DNA from: Puffinus mauretanicus | Taxonomy: Eukaryota > Chordata > Aves > Procellariiformes > Procellariidae | Reading direction: 5' to 3' | DNA: 64,000 bases | Assembly: GCA_023333565.1 (NCBI GenBank) | Contig: JAJKFH010000102.1 | Coordinates: forward strand, 992,001-1,056,000 | Part shown: positions 1 through 16,300 of the stretch, piece after piece | How the letters are laid out: each line of letters starts with the position of its first letter | How positions within the stretch are numbered: position 1 is the first letter of the stretch | The notes under the pieces: generated by a model | The model's input: only the letters and a program-made list of their open reading frames with translations | The model's database searches: none | What the model was told of the DNA's origin: nothing | Program-made: the position numbers and the translations under genes

Positions 1-98
1 CCTCTGCAGCATGACACCCATGTGTACCACTGCTAGCGGTGCTTTCTGTGCTCGCCGGCGTGCACACACTGAACTTCTCTTTCCCGTCTGACCCCCAG

Positions 99-2578
<2,480 letters not shown>

Positions 2579-3795
2579 CCTTCAACCCCAAAGCTGCCCA
2601 GCAGCGCCGTCCACCGTCTCATCTCGATGTGCACTTTATTGAGGCACGCAGCCGAGCGCACAAACTCCTCCAGAGCCTTCTGATGGGACGGCACAGCCGA
2701 GGAAGGAGCAGTCAGGCTAGAGGAGTGGGAGCTTCTCTTGTGGGCCATTGTATGCAAGACGTGGGATCCGTGTCTTGCTGGGAAGGCGTGTGGGGGAGAT
2801 GTCGCCAAGTGAAGGACTCATTTCCTGCCGTGCAGTCTGGCGGACGGTACAGTGGGAGAGGTGCCATATTTCCCGTTGAGTCTTGCGTGGTGCAAACCAA
2901 ACAAACGCAAATCCCAGCAAGCCCAGAATGGTTTATTACAGTAATGCAGCTTCTCTTTCAATACTTGAAGGAAAAAAAGAAAAAAGGAAAAAACCCAACT
3001 TTCCCCATTTCCTCTCCTTCCCCATCTCTCCAGTGTCCATGCTTTTGGACAAGGGACCAAAGTAAGTTCTCTGAACTGTATTGTGTCCACATGCCCATAT
3101 GCTGACCCAAGGAAATCTGGATGTGGAGGAGCTGATAGGCACTTTAGGCTGCTGGTGCTTAGACGTTTCTCTCTGCTTTTCACTTTACTCATTATGAAAA
3201 ACTGTGCTCATATTCAGCAAATTATGGGCCGTAGATGGAGATGCCATCGTTATGAGAACCACGTTTGCTTGCAGCTGGGCGAGGTGGCAGGGATTGATGT
3301 TACAACTCCACCTAAATTATTGATCCACTGCCTGAGGAGAGTGGAGGGGTTATATAGAGAAGCTAGGAGGGCATCTCAGGAGGAACTTTGCAGCCTTATC
3401 TGACAGACACATCTGTTTGTCCTAACGATATCAGGGAAACCCTAGCAGGGAAGAAGTGGCAATATTTTATTAGTTGAAATATTGTGATTTTGTGAGAAAA
3501 AGAGGAGACAGAGTATTCTGCTCTCTAAATCCTGTACATTTATGCAGCATCTAAAGGTTAATTTAATAAGTTATGGCTTCATAGTTATGTCTTGTCATAG
3601 TTTGACTTTTATGTAAAGAGCAGACTTCTTGGTTGAAGAACCAGCACAGCTGTTGGTGCTTCACCTCTGGAACAGGCCTGGGAGCTCTGTCCTGGTATGG
3701 AGGAGGTGTCCTCAGGCCTTGGCCCTTGCACTGGGTGCAAAGAACAGCGAGGACAGAAGAGGGTTGAGTGAATAAAAGGATGGGCAGACCCATGC
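2579..3795 (+). other. B4GALNT3: Candidate B4GALNT3 3' UTR
   Basis: Sequence after the stop codon. Its right edge is inferred from the first canonical AATAAA downstream (3771-3776). A 3' UTR of about 1.2 kb would suit this gene, but nothing in the sequence fixes the cleavage site. Several overlapping open frames on both strands (longest about 185 codons) have no recognisable domain, and I treat them as chance. Confidence 0.45.
3771..3776 (+). terminator. Candidate polyadenylation signal AATAAA
   Basis: First AATAAA on the plus strand after the B4GALNT3 stop codon. It is assigned to that gene by position only. Confidence 0.35.
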
Positions 3796-6700
3796 CGGCA
3801 TTGATGCAAGAACTGTGGAAAAAGCCCCGGTCCACAGCTGGCCTGATGCTAGAGGGAATTCTCAGCCCCGAAAACTCCCATTAATGCAAGGCAAGATTTT
3901 TTACCCTTGTAGCCATTTTACAGGACTATAGAAACCCAGAAATCCCAGCACACTCCGTGCTCTGCACTGGAGCTTCGGTGTCCCCAGACCGTGCTGAAAA
4001 GGCCGCTACTGGTCTCAAGCTTGAGAGCTGCTCATGGCGTCCAGCTCTGTGGGGAGTTGTTGAGAAGTGAGTAATGGAGGTATGCAGGGTACAAGCAGTG
4101 CTGACATGATACTGAGTTCTTTGCTTTTTACACTGATGGAGTGGATGCCAATTCAGAATTATTTTATTATTAATAGAATTCATTTATTGTTAATACTGTG
4201 GTGCTTGACAAGTCCATCGAGTTCCACTATTGCAGTAGAAAACTGAACATGCAAGTTCTGGCATGTGAGAGAGAAATCTTGTCAAATCATCTGCTTGCCT
4301 CAGTCCAGGTTTTGTGACTGATCGAGTCAGAAAAAGTCAACCAGATTTCAGAAAGTTTCGCTGTGCGGTGTGCGGCTATGGTGAGAGGTACACGAGAGAC
4401 GGCTGTGTCTCTGAGTCCACAGAGCCTTTGTCAGAATGCAGACACTGGGTATCTTAGAAGGGGCAGCCTTAGCCGCCTGCCCAAGCCAGAGTAGTCTTTT
4501 TATTGAGGGAAAGTGTTTTCCCCATGTGGAGACTAAGAAATGAAACACTGCCGTTGGGGCGAGAGGGAAGAGGCTGACAACAGTCAACACTATTATTTTT
4601 TTTTAATGTACTACAGGAATTTAGGAGGCCAGAGCCCTGTGATGCAATGTTGCAATAAGTCCTGTTTCTGCCTGGAATGTGCAGTGTCAGTCATGCTCTC
4701 GGTGCATGTCGGAGCCTGTGCTTCACTCAAACACAGGCACAACCCCACGAGTGTGCAGGTGAGCTGCTCTCCAGGCTCCGGGACTGCGCCTCCGCAGCCT
4801 GTCCGGGCCGGCTCTGTCACGCAATCCCTGTGGAATGGGGAGAGGCTGGCGAGGAGGGCGAGCGCTGGGACGTGGCGAGGTGTTAGCAGGACCCAGCTGT
4901 TTGGCCCCATCAAGCAGAGAAGGGCTTGATGCCCATTTTGCAGATGGAGAGCTGGCGGATTCAGTGGCGGCCCTTATGTCATGCACAGGGAGGAAGGGTT
5001 ATTTGTACTGTGTGCTTTCACATCTGGCTTCGATGTGGTCTGCAACACCTAAAGTCAGCAGCTGGCGTTCATCTGCAGACACTGGCAAGAATTAGGTGCA
5101 TCCAGAAGGCAACTCACTTGGCTTAATTGGTACGAGTAACCCCTTGTCCTCACCAGAAAGGACAGTCAGCAAAGAGTGGACTAGGAAGTAGGGTGCAGCG
5201 CCCACTCCAGCACTGCCAGCAGAATTTGAGGATTTCGCCCCCATGCTTTAGCTGTGACTGTGCTCCTTCCTTCACGCCTTGTAACCCAGGCCAGTGGCAA
5301 GCAGAACTCTTTACCTCGTGAGGACTTCTTGGTGGAGATGTAAGGAGTTAGTGGGTTTCAGCCCAGTATCCCCACTGTCAAAGTTGCCATCACAAATGTT
5401 CTTCCCTTTCTAGCACAGTGGGGATTCTTAGCTGGTGTTTAAGCGTTGCGGTAGTAAACGCGATTAATACTAATTGGCACTAATTGGCAGCCTCCATGGA
5501 GAAGCTTGGAGAGGGCCCACGGGGACAAAAGCTGTCTTCCAGTCCACATGCTCAGAGACCGCTGTGGGTTGTAGGGAGAGAAGGGGCTACATGCTCCCCA
5601 GCTCGCTGGCCAGCAGCAAACCTTGCAGGAGCGGCGCCAGGCTTTGCTCTGAGGGTGCTGCCCCTTTTCCAAAACATCCTGCAGTTTTTCTCCCCGGAGT
5701 CATGAAGAGCGGGGAGAGCAGGGAGCACGGCAGGAGCAGGTAGTCCCGCAGCCATGCAGTGAAAGGACGTGGCCATCCAGGGCGGTGGCCAGGCCACCGT
5801 GGTCCCTGATCGGCAGTTGCTTCACCCCGTCGCTAGTGTTGCATGGCGTGCACTGCCGCTGCGAGGAGGGCTCATCTTTGGGTCCGACGCAACTCGCGGA
5901 GAGCAAGAGGGAACGTGGCTTCACCACGGCTGGGAAGCTGACTCCCCCCAACAATTGATCTTGTTTCTGTCACCAGCATCTTTTTAGGAAGCTGTGCCTG
6001 AGTTTGCGGTGAAGTTTGCCCCAAGTTTCTGGCTTTCATGTGCACCCTGGCTGTGTCCTGCCTCGATGGCAGGAGGAAGTCGGTTGCATGGGATTTCCCC
6101 TGCAGCAGGCAGGCAGGCAGGAGGAAGCTGCTCCAGTAGCTCTGGCTGGGGACAGCTGGGGAGATGACAGGCCATGCTGCAGGAGAGACCTTCCCTGGGG
6201 CAGGATGTGGCCAGGCTGGGGACCCTGGGCCCCCAAGTGCAGGGTGCACAGCAGGGTGGCTCTGCCCACAAATGCCGACTCAGTCTTCAGGACTGTGAAT
6301 TGTGGATCTGAGGCTTGTTTTGCAGGTCAGCAAAGGGAACAAAGAGGGGCTGGTTTTTATTCCGAGAGAAATGTATTGTGTGAAAACGATAATGTGACTT
6401 GTTTTGTCATTGTCTTTAATGTTTGCCTGGTATGAACATCTCACCTCTTCTCATTGCCTATAAATGTATGAAGTTGATTGTTTTTTAGATACTGATGCCT
6501 TGTCTTAAAATCTGAATTGTACTTTGAATTATCTGCCTTAAAGTGGCTCTGTGCCTTCAAGACGACTCCTGGGCCACCTCTCTGTTAGCGCTGGGGGATA
6601 TACTGATTCTCCTCCACGTTTTATAAATACATTGTCTTCCTATAAGAGCTCAGTTCTGTCCATGTGTTACTCACACCCGTATCGCCACGCAGCAGGGATT

Positions 6701-8978
6701 AGAAACCAGGTGTTGCTCCTCTGGCTTCATATAACCAAAGGCATACGCAATACCAGAGGGACAGGTTGCTCTCTGCCCAAGCCAGCGAGAGCTCTGCAGC
6801 AAGAGGCGGGTGGGAGATGCAGCAAGCAAGGTTAGCCAGGAGCGAGACCTGTTTCAGTCCCCTCTAGGGCTGTAGAAAGTGGGATGGCAACAAAACAGTT
6901 TTTCTCCCGTCTTCCTGGGTTTACCATGTGAAACAAGGTAGAAACGTTGGACAAATACACATCCCAGCAAAGCACAAGTGCGACGTGATCATAGAGAATG
7001 CGGAGAACGAAGTGGTCCCTCTCGCAAGCAGGGGACAATTCCTGGAGAAGACCGCAGGTGAGAGCCTAGACCTGTGCTCGGTATTTGGCACAGCCTACAC
7101 AGATGGAAGGTCAGCTCTTTCACAGCATCTGCTTATTTAGATTCAAATTTGGCCCCTTTTTGCTTCAACTGTGCCTCCTTTGAGTATAAAAAGCTTGGCA
7201 GGAATGGGAGTCAGACACGGAAAGGGAAAAAGGCAGCCAAGATCGCTAATGAGTCTGATTCCATTAAAATGAGAAAAAATTATTAAAGGTGATGGGGGAA
7301 GAGCATTCCAGCACGCTGCCGGCCTTCTGCTCACCTGGGCTGGGTGACGGGAAGCCCTCTCTGCTCGGGCAGGCCTCGCGCTGCACCTGACCTGGCAGCT
7401 CTCTGCGATGATGATGTTGAAGTTAAGATCTGGTAATGAAATTCCCCTCACTGCTGCTTTCCCAGCTGAACCTTTTCTTTTTTTTTCTCTCTTTACATTC
7501 AGTCATCAATGCTAATTGCTTTACCTCCTGCTCTGTGAAGCAATGAGTCACAGGATTTGGGATGTGCACAGAGGATGCATAATTTTTTACCTTTTCATGA
7601 ACCCAGCCGGCCAGTAGTGGCTGAAGGCCCTTAGCTGGTGGTTTTGCATTGGCTAGAACTAGTTTTGCTGCCTCTACAGTGAAACCTTTTTCTAGAGGAG
7701 AGCAGGATAACAGAGGCTTCCCAGAAACATCCACCCCGTTTGCCCTCGGTCTCGGCAGAGACCAAGGACCGAGATAAGCAGCAAACCCGGTGTCGCTCCA
7801 GACCTGCCATCCCCCGGCCAAAGTGGAGGATGTCCTTACCGGCTTCACCAAACAGATCCCAGACTGTGCTCAGCTTTGCTGACGTAAATTCTGGTAAATA
7901 CTTAACTGGCATTTTCCACCCTACTCTTTCTATGCAACTTTCCTTCATCTGCAAAAAAGCCACTGTCATTTGCAGGTACTAGCTGATGCTGGCCCGTAGC
8001 CTTACCCACCAGCCTTTGTGGGCAAGACTGGTGCACCCTCTCCAGAAAAAAAGCACCACCCGTGGCTTAAACAGAAATTTAGTTCTGTAAAGTCAAATAC
8101 AGAGTACAAATGAAATCTGCCCGTATCTGTTTTTTGTAAGAGTCAGACACTGCCAGTAGCTCCTGAAGACCAATATGTTGACATTTTCCTGATGTTTCTT
8201 TCTCAATGGTGGCAAGAGTATGCAAAATGAAAAATCCATATTGAACTCTGATTCTGCTGTACAATGAAAAAATCATTTAATAATCAGAAAAGCATGTCAT
8301 TATTTAAATAGGCTTACACCAGGCTATTAAAATACCAATTTTTAGCATGACTACAGTGTTACAAAATTTAGGATTGAAAATTTTTACTCTTTCAAAAAAA
8401 ATCTGAAAAATCATTAATTCAAAGACTTTTTTTCAAGGAAACAGATTTTCTAGTACAAGAGAATTCCCAGCATTGTAAATATAAAAATGATATATTTAAA
8501 AACTTTTATGTTAGCGATAAGACCTTAAATTATAATGGTGATTTTTTTAATAAAGTAATACGCTGTGCACCTGTCATTTCTCATTGTGGCAATAAGCCTA
8601 GAGTGTCTCCTTATGTATAAAGTTTCTTCATTTTCTACTAATACTGTCAGGCTATTCGGACATCATTCCTGATAGGTCCCTGGCAATTACATCAGACCAT
8701 ACTATCTATTTTCTGTCATTGTTAATTTTCCAATGCTGGAAATATCTGATTGTTTTCGTAACTGTGTCACATTTAATTTTATTTTTAAACAACTAGGAAA
8801 ACATTTGAACTGGTTTTAGCTACGTTGACATACACACACTTTTCTATCCCCCCATGAGAACAACTTTTTTTTTTTTAGTTTGAGAAATCCATTCCAACAT
8901 TTGGGAGGTAAACTATTAGATAGCATTGCTTTAAGTATAGCAACTTATGCTTGAGACAAAAAAGCTGGACTTTTCTTG
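3796..8978. other. Intergenic region between convergent B4GALNT3 and NINJ2
   Basis: About 5.2 kb with no exon I can support. The sequence is GC-richer near 4.7-6.3 kb and 7.3-7.9 kb and strongly AT-rich from about 8.05 to 9.0 kb. A 10-bp tandem duplication (ACTAATTGGC twice) lies near 5468-5490. Open frames here are short, overlap on both strands and lack recognisable motifs. Another plus-strand AATAAA lies near 8548. Confidence 0.6.
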
Positions 8979-8984
8979 TTTATT
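8979..8984 (-). terminator. NINJ2: Candidate NINJ2 polyadenylation signal
   Basis: TTTATT on the plus strand reads AATAAA on the minus strand. It is the first canonical signal I found downstream of the NINJ2 stop codon and would give a 3' UTR of about 1.25 kb. It is assigned by position only. Confidence 0.25.
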
Positions 8985-10226
8985 TAGCCTACAAAGTAAA
9001 TCGTTCAGTCTTCTCTACACAATGAGCCAATACTGAGTATGTGAAGCAGGCAACTAAAAGAAGTGAGATTTACAGAACTGTTCTTTGAAATTGTGTACCT
9101 GCTGCTGTTCCTGCAGCTTTCTCTAGCAAAGTTTGCGCTAGCTTTGAAAGGCAATGTTTTCACCCCTTCAGAACTGCAAAAGCGTTACGGTAAAGGGCCA
9201 GTATACCATGAAACGCACACAGTTTTGAAAGTTTAACCCAGTTCTCTGGATTTGCCGACGGGCTCCTGCTGAGGTGAGTGAAAACGCAGAGGAGGAGAGC
9301 TTTCCCCGCCAGCCGCGCTGCTCAGATCCTGCAGGGAAGAGAAGGAACACCAGTAAGGTCGCAGCAGGCTGCCCCGCGCTGCACGGGCAGAGAGGAGCAG
9401 TCATGGCGTACCGGGTCACTCGGCACCACAGCCACCCCTACGGGTGTGGGGTGCTGCTCTTCAGCGCTCGCACCCTTCTGGATCCCAAGCCAGCAGTGTT
9501 TTTATAGAGGCTTTTGGCCTTCGCATCCTCCCTCACCATATCATGTGTCTATTGACCTTTCTTGCTGGCTGTTGCCCCGTATATTGCATTTAAACTATGT
9601 TTACATGTTGCAGGTCATGTAAGCAAGAGATGTGAACTTTGCTTCTTGACCTAAAGCACTTTTGACCTAAGAACATGTCATTGCCTCATTGACCTGACAT
9701 GGGAACCCAAGCATTTGGTTGGACTCTTATTCACAAGATTCTCTCTTGAAAATGAGAGTTAGATTCTTAAAACAGCCCCTACCAAACCACACTGGCTGTT
9801 GTGAAGAGCGCTTTCACCCCCGCCTCACCAGCACCTTCCTTTTCTTCTGCTCAGGTAACGCTGCCATCTTTGGATACCTCCCAGAATGCACCTCATTTTC
9901 TTTCCCAAATTTAGCTCCCATCCACAACTGCTATCTGTATCTAGTGTGAGGTCTGCAGCCTTCTGAAAGCTGCAGTTGGGATGTTTGGTGTTCTTGCTTT
10001 AAAGACCAAGCAAGAAGAAATCCTCCTCCTCTGAGGGAATTTGTTCAATGGCCCCAGATGCTCGTGGGACAACAGCATGCCTCTGGAAAGGCTTTGTTAA
10101 TTTGTGCAGCTTTACACCTTCTCCTTCTCCACCTTGCAATGATGTTTTCTGAGACTGAGAGCCCTTCCAGGGGCTGGCAGTTATGGGAACTCTCCCCTTT
10201 CTTACCTGACTCCATTGCCCCAGGAC

Positions 10227-10390
10227 TTAATAAGGTCGAAAATTCCTGGTAGGGTAGAGGCCAGTTTTCTGCACCCCAAAGGCTGTGATGAAGATGTTGA
10301 GGATGACCGTGATGAAGATAAGAGCTGTGGCAGCATTGTTGAGTATATTCAGGCGGGGTTGCTTTGCAACATCATTCAGGTTCAAACGAG
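10227..10390 (-). CDS. NINJ2: NINJ2 exon 3 (terminal coding exon)
   Basis: On the minus strand the acceptor is TATCGCACAG and the exon starts CT, completing the Ala codon begun by the last G of exon 2. It encodes [14 protein letters not shown], the second membrane helix ([18 protein letters not shown], then ITAFG) and the tail [15 protein letters not shown], with TAA at 10229-10227. 164 nt. Confidence 0.95.
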
Positions 10391-13300
10391 CTGTGCGATA
10401 CAATGCAAAAAGAAAGGGAGATCTGTAGCTTGACTCCAAGTCCCCCAGCCCCTGCAAGCCTTCCCTATCTCACGAATGTCCATGGTGCCCCTGGGCACTG
10501 TGGCCACAGAGCTGGGGGAACAGTCCCAGGGACTTTACAGGGGCCACAGCTTGCCCTAGGATGACATAGGAGGATGGAGCAGAGGAAAAACGTGGGTTTT
10601 TTATGTCATGTCTTTGTTTTGCCATGGAGGTGCTATGGCCCTCCAACAAACCAACCCTAAATAGCCAAATTACTGCTGCATGCTAGCCAGGCATGTGCCA
10701 TGTGACCCCCCCCACTGCATGGCCATGGGACATGGCAAGGGAAGGCTGGGTGACATGGGGGACAAGGTCAGCAACGTTGTACTCGGGTTGGGAGGTCAGT
10801 TCCTCCTTGACACCCAGATCTCACATATGTGCTGACACAGCTATCAACCGCCTCCTCGCCCCCAGACCAAGAGGTATCTGGGTACATGAATAGGATCAGC
10901 CCTATCTGATGGGCATCGAGCAGTTCAGACATGGGAACGCCCTGGTTACTGGGGCTGCCTGGCCAATAAGCCATGCGAACGGCAGCCTTGTGACCCCCTG
11001 CCCTCAGCTGTGGTCCCCTGTCCCCCTTCTCCTCACAGCTGGCTCCAGCCACCGCGGCTGCCACTGGCAAAGGCTCTGCCATGTGGGGCAGGGGAAGGAA
11101 CATGTCACAGGATTTCCTGTAGCCTCCGATCCCGTGTCCCACATAAAAAACCACTTAGCATATATAGGAAAAGGCAGCGTTCTGCAGACTTTTAATACTG
11201 GGCACGTGTTGGAGGCTGAAATATAGCAACTCCTGTATCAGGTGGAGCACGGGGCAAGCCTGTCTGAAATGCTGGTGTCAACGTACTGTCTGTATGGCAC
11301 TAGGAGAACTGTGGGATTGGTTAAATGTGAGGTTAATATAGGGAATACCTCTGCCTAAATTGTTCTGTTAGGCCCCAGCTTGAGTGAGGTGAAAGATACA
11401 GCTAAAATGTGGTATCTGCAGGAGCTGCATGAAGGGGCACGTTACAGGGCGGGCAGCAAGAGGCCTGAAACCCAGTTCCTCTCCCTACAGCAGGGATTCG
11501 GCAGTGGGGAAGTGAAGGAAGAGTAGTGCTCAGAGCTGTGTGCAAGAGAAAAAAACCAACCCACTCCCCACTTTGAAAAGCAGTAACACAGACCTCCCCA
11601 CCGCCCGCGTCAAGCTGTCTTCAACCCTCCTGCAGCCCTGGTTGGAGCCGGGGGAAACGGTTCAGGGGAAGAGGCTTCTCCCTCCCACCCCATGCCGGCC
11701 AAGCCATGGGGTACCCTACCGCAGCAGCACCCTGCAAGGGTGCACGCACCTCGCGGGCCGCCTTACCGGTGATGATGAGGAGAATCCCGATCATCACCTG
11801 GAAGAAGAGGGAGATGCTGATGAGCACGATGAGGGTGACGTAGTACTGGAAGGAAGCCCCCTGCTCCAGCACCGCTTTAAGCTGCGTGACGTTCGCCATG
11901 AACAGCGCCACGTCCAGCATGCTCTCCGCCACGCTCTTCTTCGTCGCGTAGTGGTTGATGTTCATCGGCCCGTTAATCCGGAGGTGAGGATTCACGCCCT
12001 GGGGAGACAGGAGAAACCGCATGAGTTGGTATGATTGCTAAGCCGACAGACCCGTCCGTGTCGAACAGGCTGCTGCCTCCCCATGAGGTTTATCTAGAAA
12101 GCTTCGGAGAGTCAAAGTTGTGTGTTTTAAACGTGTTGAGAGTGCCCAGTTTCCCCTCACAGTCACCTCATGATATTAATAGCACAAGATACTTGCGGCG
12201 ATCAAGAGCTCAGCAAGGTTAGAAAAATACTGGGTATTTTTGTGGAAAACAAACTTGTCCAGAGTTACAATAATGTAGATTACCCCGAGCCAGGGATTTT
12301 ACAAGGAATATTAAATTCTCTTCCTTCAGGGCACAGACAAGCCTCAAACTTACAGGGGATTAGAGAGAGATCTTCTGTTTGGGTCGGGTGTTCAAAGGAC
12401 TGTCAATGGCTGGGCTTTATATCTCCTCCGAACACTTTTTGCTGTCTACTGTCTAAAACGCACCGAGACAAGGGATGGGATCCATCACACCTAACTTTAA
12501 CTAATCATTCAGGCACATTTTTTGTCAGTGGAAAGAAACATGTATTTACAAGGGATAAATCACCTGGTTGCCCTTAACCTAATTACCAAGCTGTGGGTCA
12601 TTTGGCTGCTTTTAGCCATCCATCTTTTCTCTATCTTTCTTGTTAAGTGAGTTCCCCTGTTAGCTGTCTTGACCCAAATGATGAAAAAAACAAGATAGAA
12701 AAGGGGACGATAGTTTTCAATTGACCCCAAGTGTCATCAGCTGGTAATAAATCACCAGCAAAGGCAACAATTACAAAAGATTTGGATATATCTGCAGCAA
12801 GCTATGACCTTTCTTAAAAAGAAAGAAAAACAACACTTGCACATAGCAGACAGGCTTCAGTTCTGGGTAATCAGCCTCCTGTCAGCTGTAGTGAAGACCA
12901 GCAGCCTTGCCCTCAGCGCTGTCTGATGGATAACCCTTTAAATCTGGAGATAAGGGCCAGGTGTAGACCTGAGGTGACCTCTTTTGCTCAGAGTGGTGGA
13001 AGAGATTTCTCCGGGTGCATACTGGAAGTAGGACTGTGCCTACATCAAATGGTAAGTCCTATTTTGGTCTTTTTGTATTAGTTAAGGTACAAAATGTAAT
13101 CTTTCCTTCATGCTCTGGGCATGACACTAGAGGAGGGTTATGGCTAGTGCTTCGTGCTGCTGTCTCTGGTCTCTTTGTGCATCCCTGGGCAAGAACGGCT
13201 TCATCTGTGCCAGGGTGGGAAGGTGAGCAAAGCCAGTGATTCTGGGAGAGCGCTGCGTGTGGTTCTGTGTCTGATACTGAAATGGGGGCTGAATTTCAGA

Positions 13301-16300
13301 AGGGGGTTGTGGCCTGTGCCAGTGATCACCCTGACGTGAGGAAGACGTGTAGTAAAAAGTGGGCAGGAAGGACTGTGTCCAGTTTGAACTACTGGTGAAC
13401 TGCCATCCCTAAGAAGGGGCTGGCTTGGGGTAGGAAAGTGCTTTTGGGGATTTTTTGATAGCTTAAAGCATGTAACTCTTGTGATTTCTAACAGGAAAGT
13501 TGCTGTGGTTAAGAGGTTCCTTTGCAAAGCCTGTATTTCTTGCTGTGGAAGGTAGAAGTTAAAAAATACTGGAAGGATATAAAGGTAGAAGTCTAGAGAA
13601 CCAGTAAGGACTCTAAGGCAGTGTGTAGGGGTTCAGGACTTCTTAAACATTAATATCTGGGGTGGAATAGAGGTATCTCGCATCTCAGGGAAAGGAGGCC
13701 AGCAAAAGGTCTGATCCTGGGAACACAACTTAAAAACCTAGATTTAGGTAGTGCCCCCTCTCAGCTGGCTTAAAAGCACGTGATCCTGTTGCAACAGAGT
13801 GGTACCCATACCAAGTGGTGCAAGGTTTGAGATTTGATCCCTTTCATGTGTTTTCTTCCTTACTTCTAAAGAGTTAGCCCTCCTCCCTGCAGCATCACAA
13901 GGCTGGGCATTGATCGTTTATCTCTGCGTCATGATGAGTTAAGGGTGCAAGAACAAGGACGCTATACAAACAAGACAGAGCTTTTGTTAAATAGTGACTG
14001 GTACAAGGAGGCTGAGACATCTGTTCCCAGTCGCTTACGTGAAGACAAATACAGCAAGTCTTTAATGAAAACACATCCTCCTTTTGAGCTGCCCCTACGC
14101 TCCTTGAGCTGGAGTGTGAAATGGGGCAGAGTTGCAATGTACTGAGCTGTGTGTTCCACATGACCAGGCACTGAAAACAGACAGCTTTCACATGGGCTTT
14201 TCTAGTGTGGATGAGTGCAATGGCACGTTCCCCTGACTGGGACATGATACCACAGGCGGGGAGAGCACCCGCTCTCCGATGTGGAGTCACTGGATCTGGG
14301 AAACCCTTGCACTGAGCAATGAAAAACGATTCCTGTTTCAAAGTTGTGTCAGCCCAGGCTTAGTAGATCCACAAAGTCGACCAAAAGGTTACTGGCAGCT
14401 AAACAATCAACCAGTTTTATGATGCAGGAGTCCTTATGATGATTCTGCCTAGTCCAGCAACTAGGAATGCAAGCCTGGAGTCTCAAATATCAAGAGGCTA
14501 AACAAACCAGGAGTCTTCAGAGACCCGGCATTTCTGTTAATGCAGGAGGATGGCTTTGCTTGGGATGCCTGGTGCCGTAGCTGTCACCAGCTAACCACTG
14601 CATCTGTGGGGTATGAACACGTGGCTGTGACTCTTTTTTTGAGCTGCCACAATGCATGCACAGCTTTTCAAAATGGGACCATTTGTTTTGTTTTAAAGTT
14701 CAGTCCTGTGAACTGCTGCGGCTCAGAAGCTGTTTCACAAGCAACTCAGGTTTCCCTGCAGCAGGATCGCCCAGACAGCTGTGGGGAGTTATGGGGGATC
14801 ACTGGCGAGATTAAATGATTCCCTTTTGGCAAACAGAGCCCTAAGTCAAGTCACAGGACGTACCTGAAGGCTCATCAAAGTGATTTATGTCATCAGGCTG
14901 AGCTGGTGTCTTTCTAGTCACTTTGAAAAATGTTCCCCTTCTGAGAGTGGGGATTGCTGCCTTTTCTTCTCCATATTGCGTCAAACAGAGGAAACCTGGA
15001 TCTGGCGGTCAGACACGAAGTTGATCTTGCAAGCGTTGTTGCAGAGCCAGCATGTCTGCTGGAAAACAGCACCTACCTATGCAGTGCTTTCCCAAAATGG
15101 GGATCTATCATTATTGCCCACTTTTCAAGGGTAGGGAAATTAGGACTTGAAAAAGTACAGCCCAGTCACAGAACAGCGCTGGCTGAACTGGTGCTTGAGC
15201 TCAGCTCCCATGTCTTGTTTCCGGACGGGACTTTGGCTTTCCATGAGAGACAGCCTCTTTCCCTGCAAGACTCTGCTGGCTTCAGTCTGACCTCAGACAA
15301 ATCCCCTTTCTGCTTCTTTTTATGTAAACGTGGCACAGCGATACAGATCACTGCAGGGGCCGAGTGAGGCACCCATCTATGTTTTGTAAGTCAGAGGCTT
15401 TATTCTTACTCAAAGCACAGACAAACACACACAAAAATATTTAACTCTCACGTCTATTGTTATTTTTAATTTTTGTAGGAATGTAGAAAGAAGCTGAATA
15501 TAACCACAAGCGTGGGATTTTTTTTTTTTTCTCTCCTTTTTAAACTTGATCTCTGGTTTTGCTGTAGGGAGCTGGCAGGTCCCAGGGCCTGTGAAACCCG
15601 GCTCTGGCACCAGAGGGCACGCTGAGCTCCACAGCTCACTGAAGCTACCTGAAATATTTCCACTGAAATTAGTTTTCAAGGGAAATTCTTTGCTTTTTAT
15701 AATGCATTTATTTTTACAAGAAATAGCTACTTTCTTTTGAAAACTTTTGGAGGAGGTTCATCTAAATACTTCTTTCCAAAGCCTGCAGATTTTGGGCCGA
15801 GGGGAGCACAGAGCTTTCTTAAAGCTACTTGGACGATTTCTACAAAACCTACAGTTTCCCTTGTCATATTTTTCAGGGCAGGAAAAAAAAAATTACAGAC
15901 CAGATCTAACTGCAAATCTATGTGCTTTGTGGGTTTTGTGACCCTATCCCCAGGGGAGAACAGCCTGAAAGAGACAGTGGGACAGCATGAGGCTCACAAG
16001 TATGAGAATGATAATCCTTTTCATGGGAGCGCTCTGGCAGAGGGGGGTGCCTGAGGAGAAACTCTATTATTGGCCATTTAGTTCCAAGGGAAATGCTGGA
16101 GAATGCCAAAGAAAAGAGAGACATGGATGCAGGCTGTGCACGCCGAGGGGTAGGTGCAGAGATGCCCGCCACGGGGATCCCAGCCGATAAACAGCCAGCC
16201 ACACACAGGTGAGCAGACGCGGGCACGCACACACACAGCATCAGGCACCAGGGAAAATCCGGGGTATTTTTCCACAGTATTTGCCAGTTGGCAGCTTTAG

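Noticed and set aside
4928..4990. ATGCCCATTTTGCAGATGGA resembling a reversed MIR start
   Set aside because: The similarity stops after about 25 bases and the later MIR landmarks are not convincing.
11999..12022. ATG just upstream of NINJ2 exon 2 giving MRFLLSPQ as an N-terminus
   Set aside because: It lies across the polypyrimidine tract and CAG acceptor of exon 2. The 33-nt exon at 57885-57917 gives a better N-terminus and the expected length of 142 residues.
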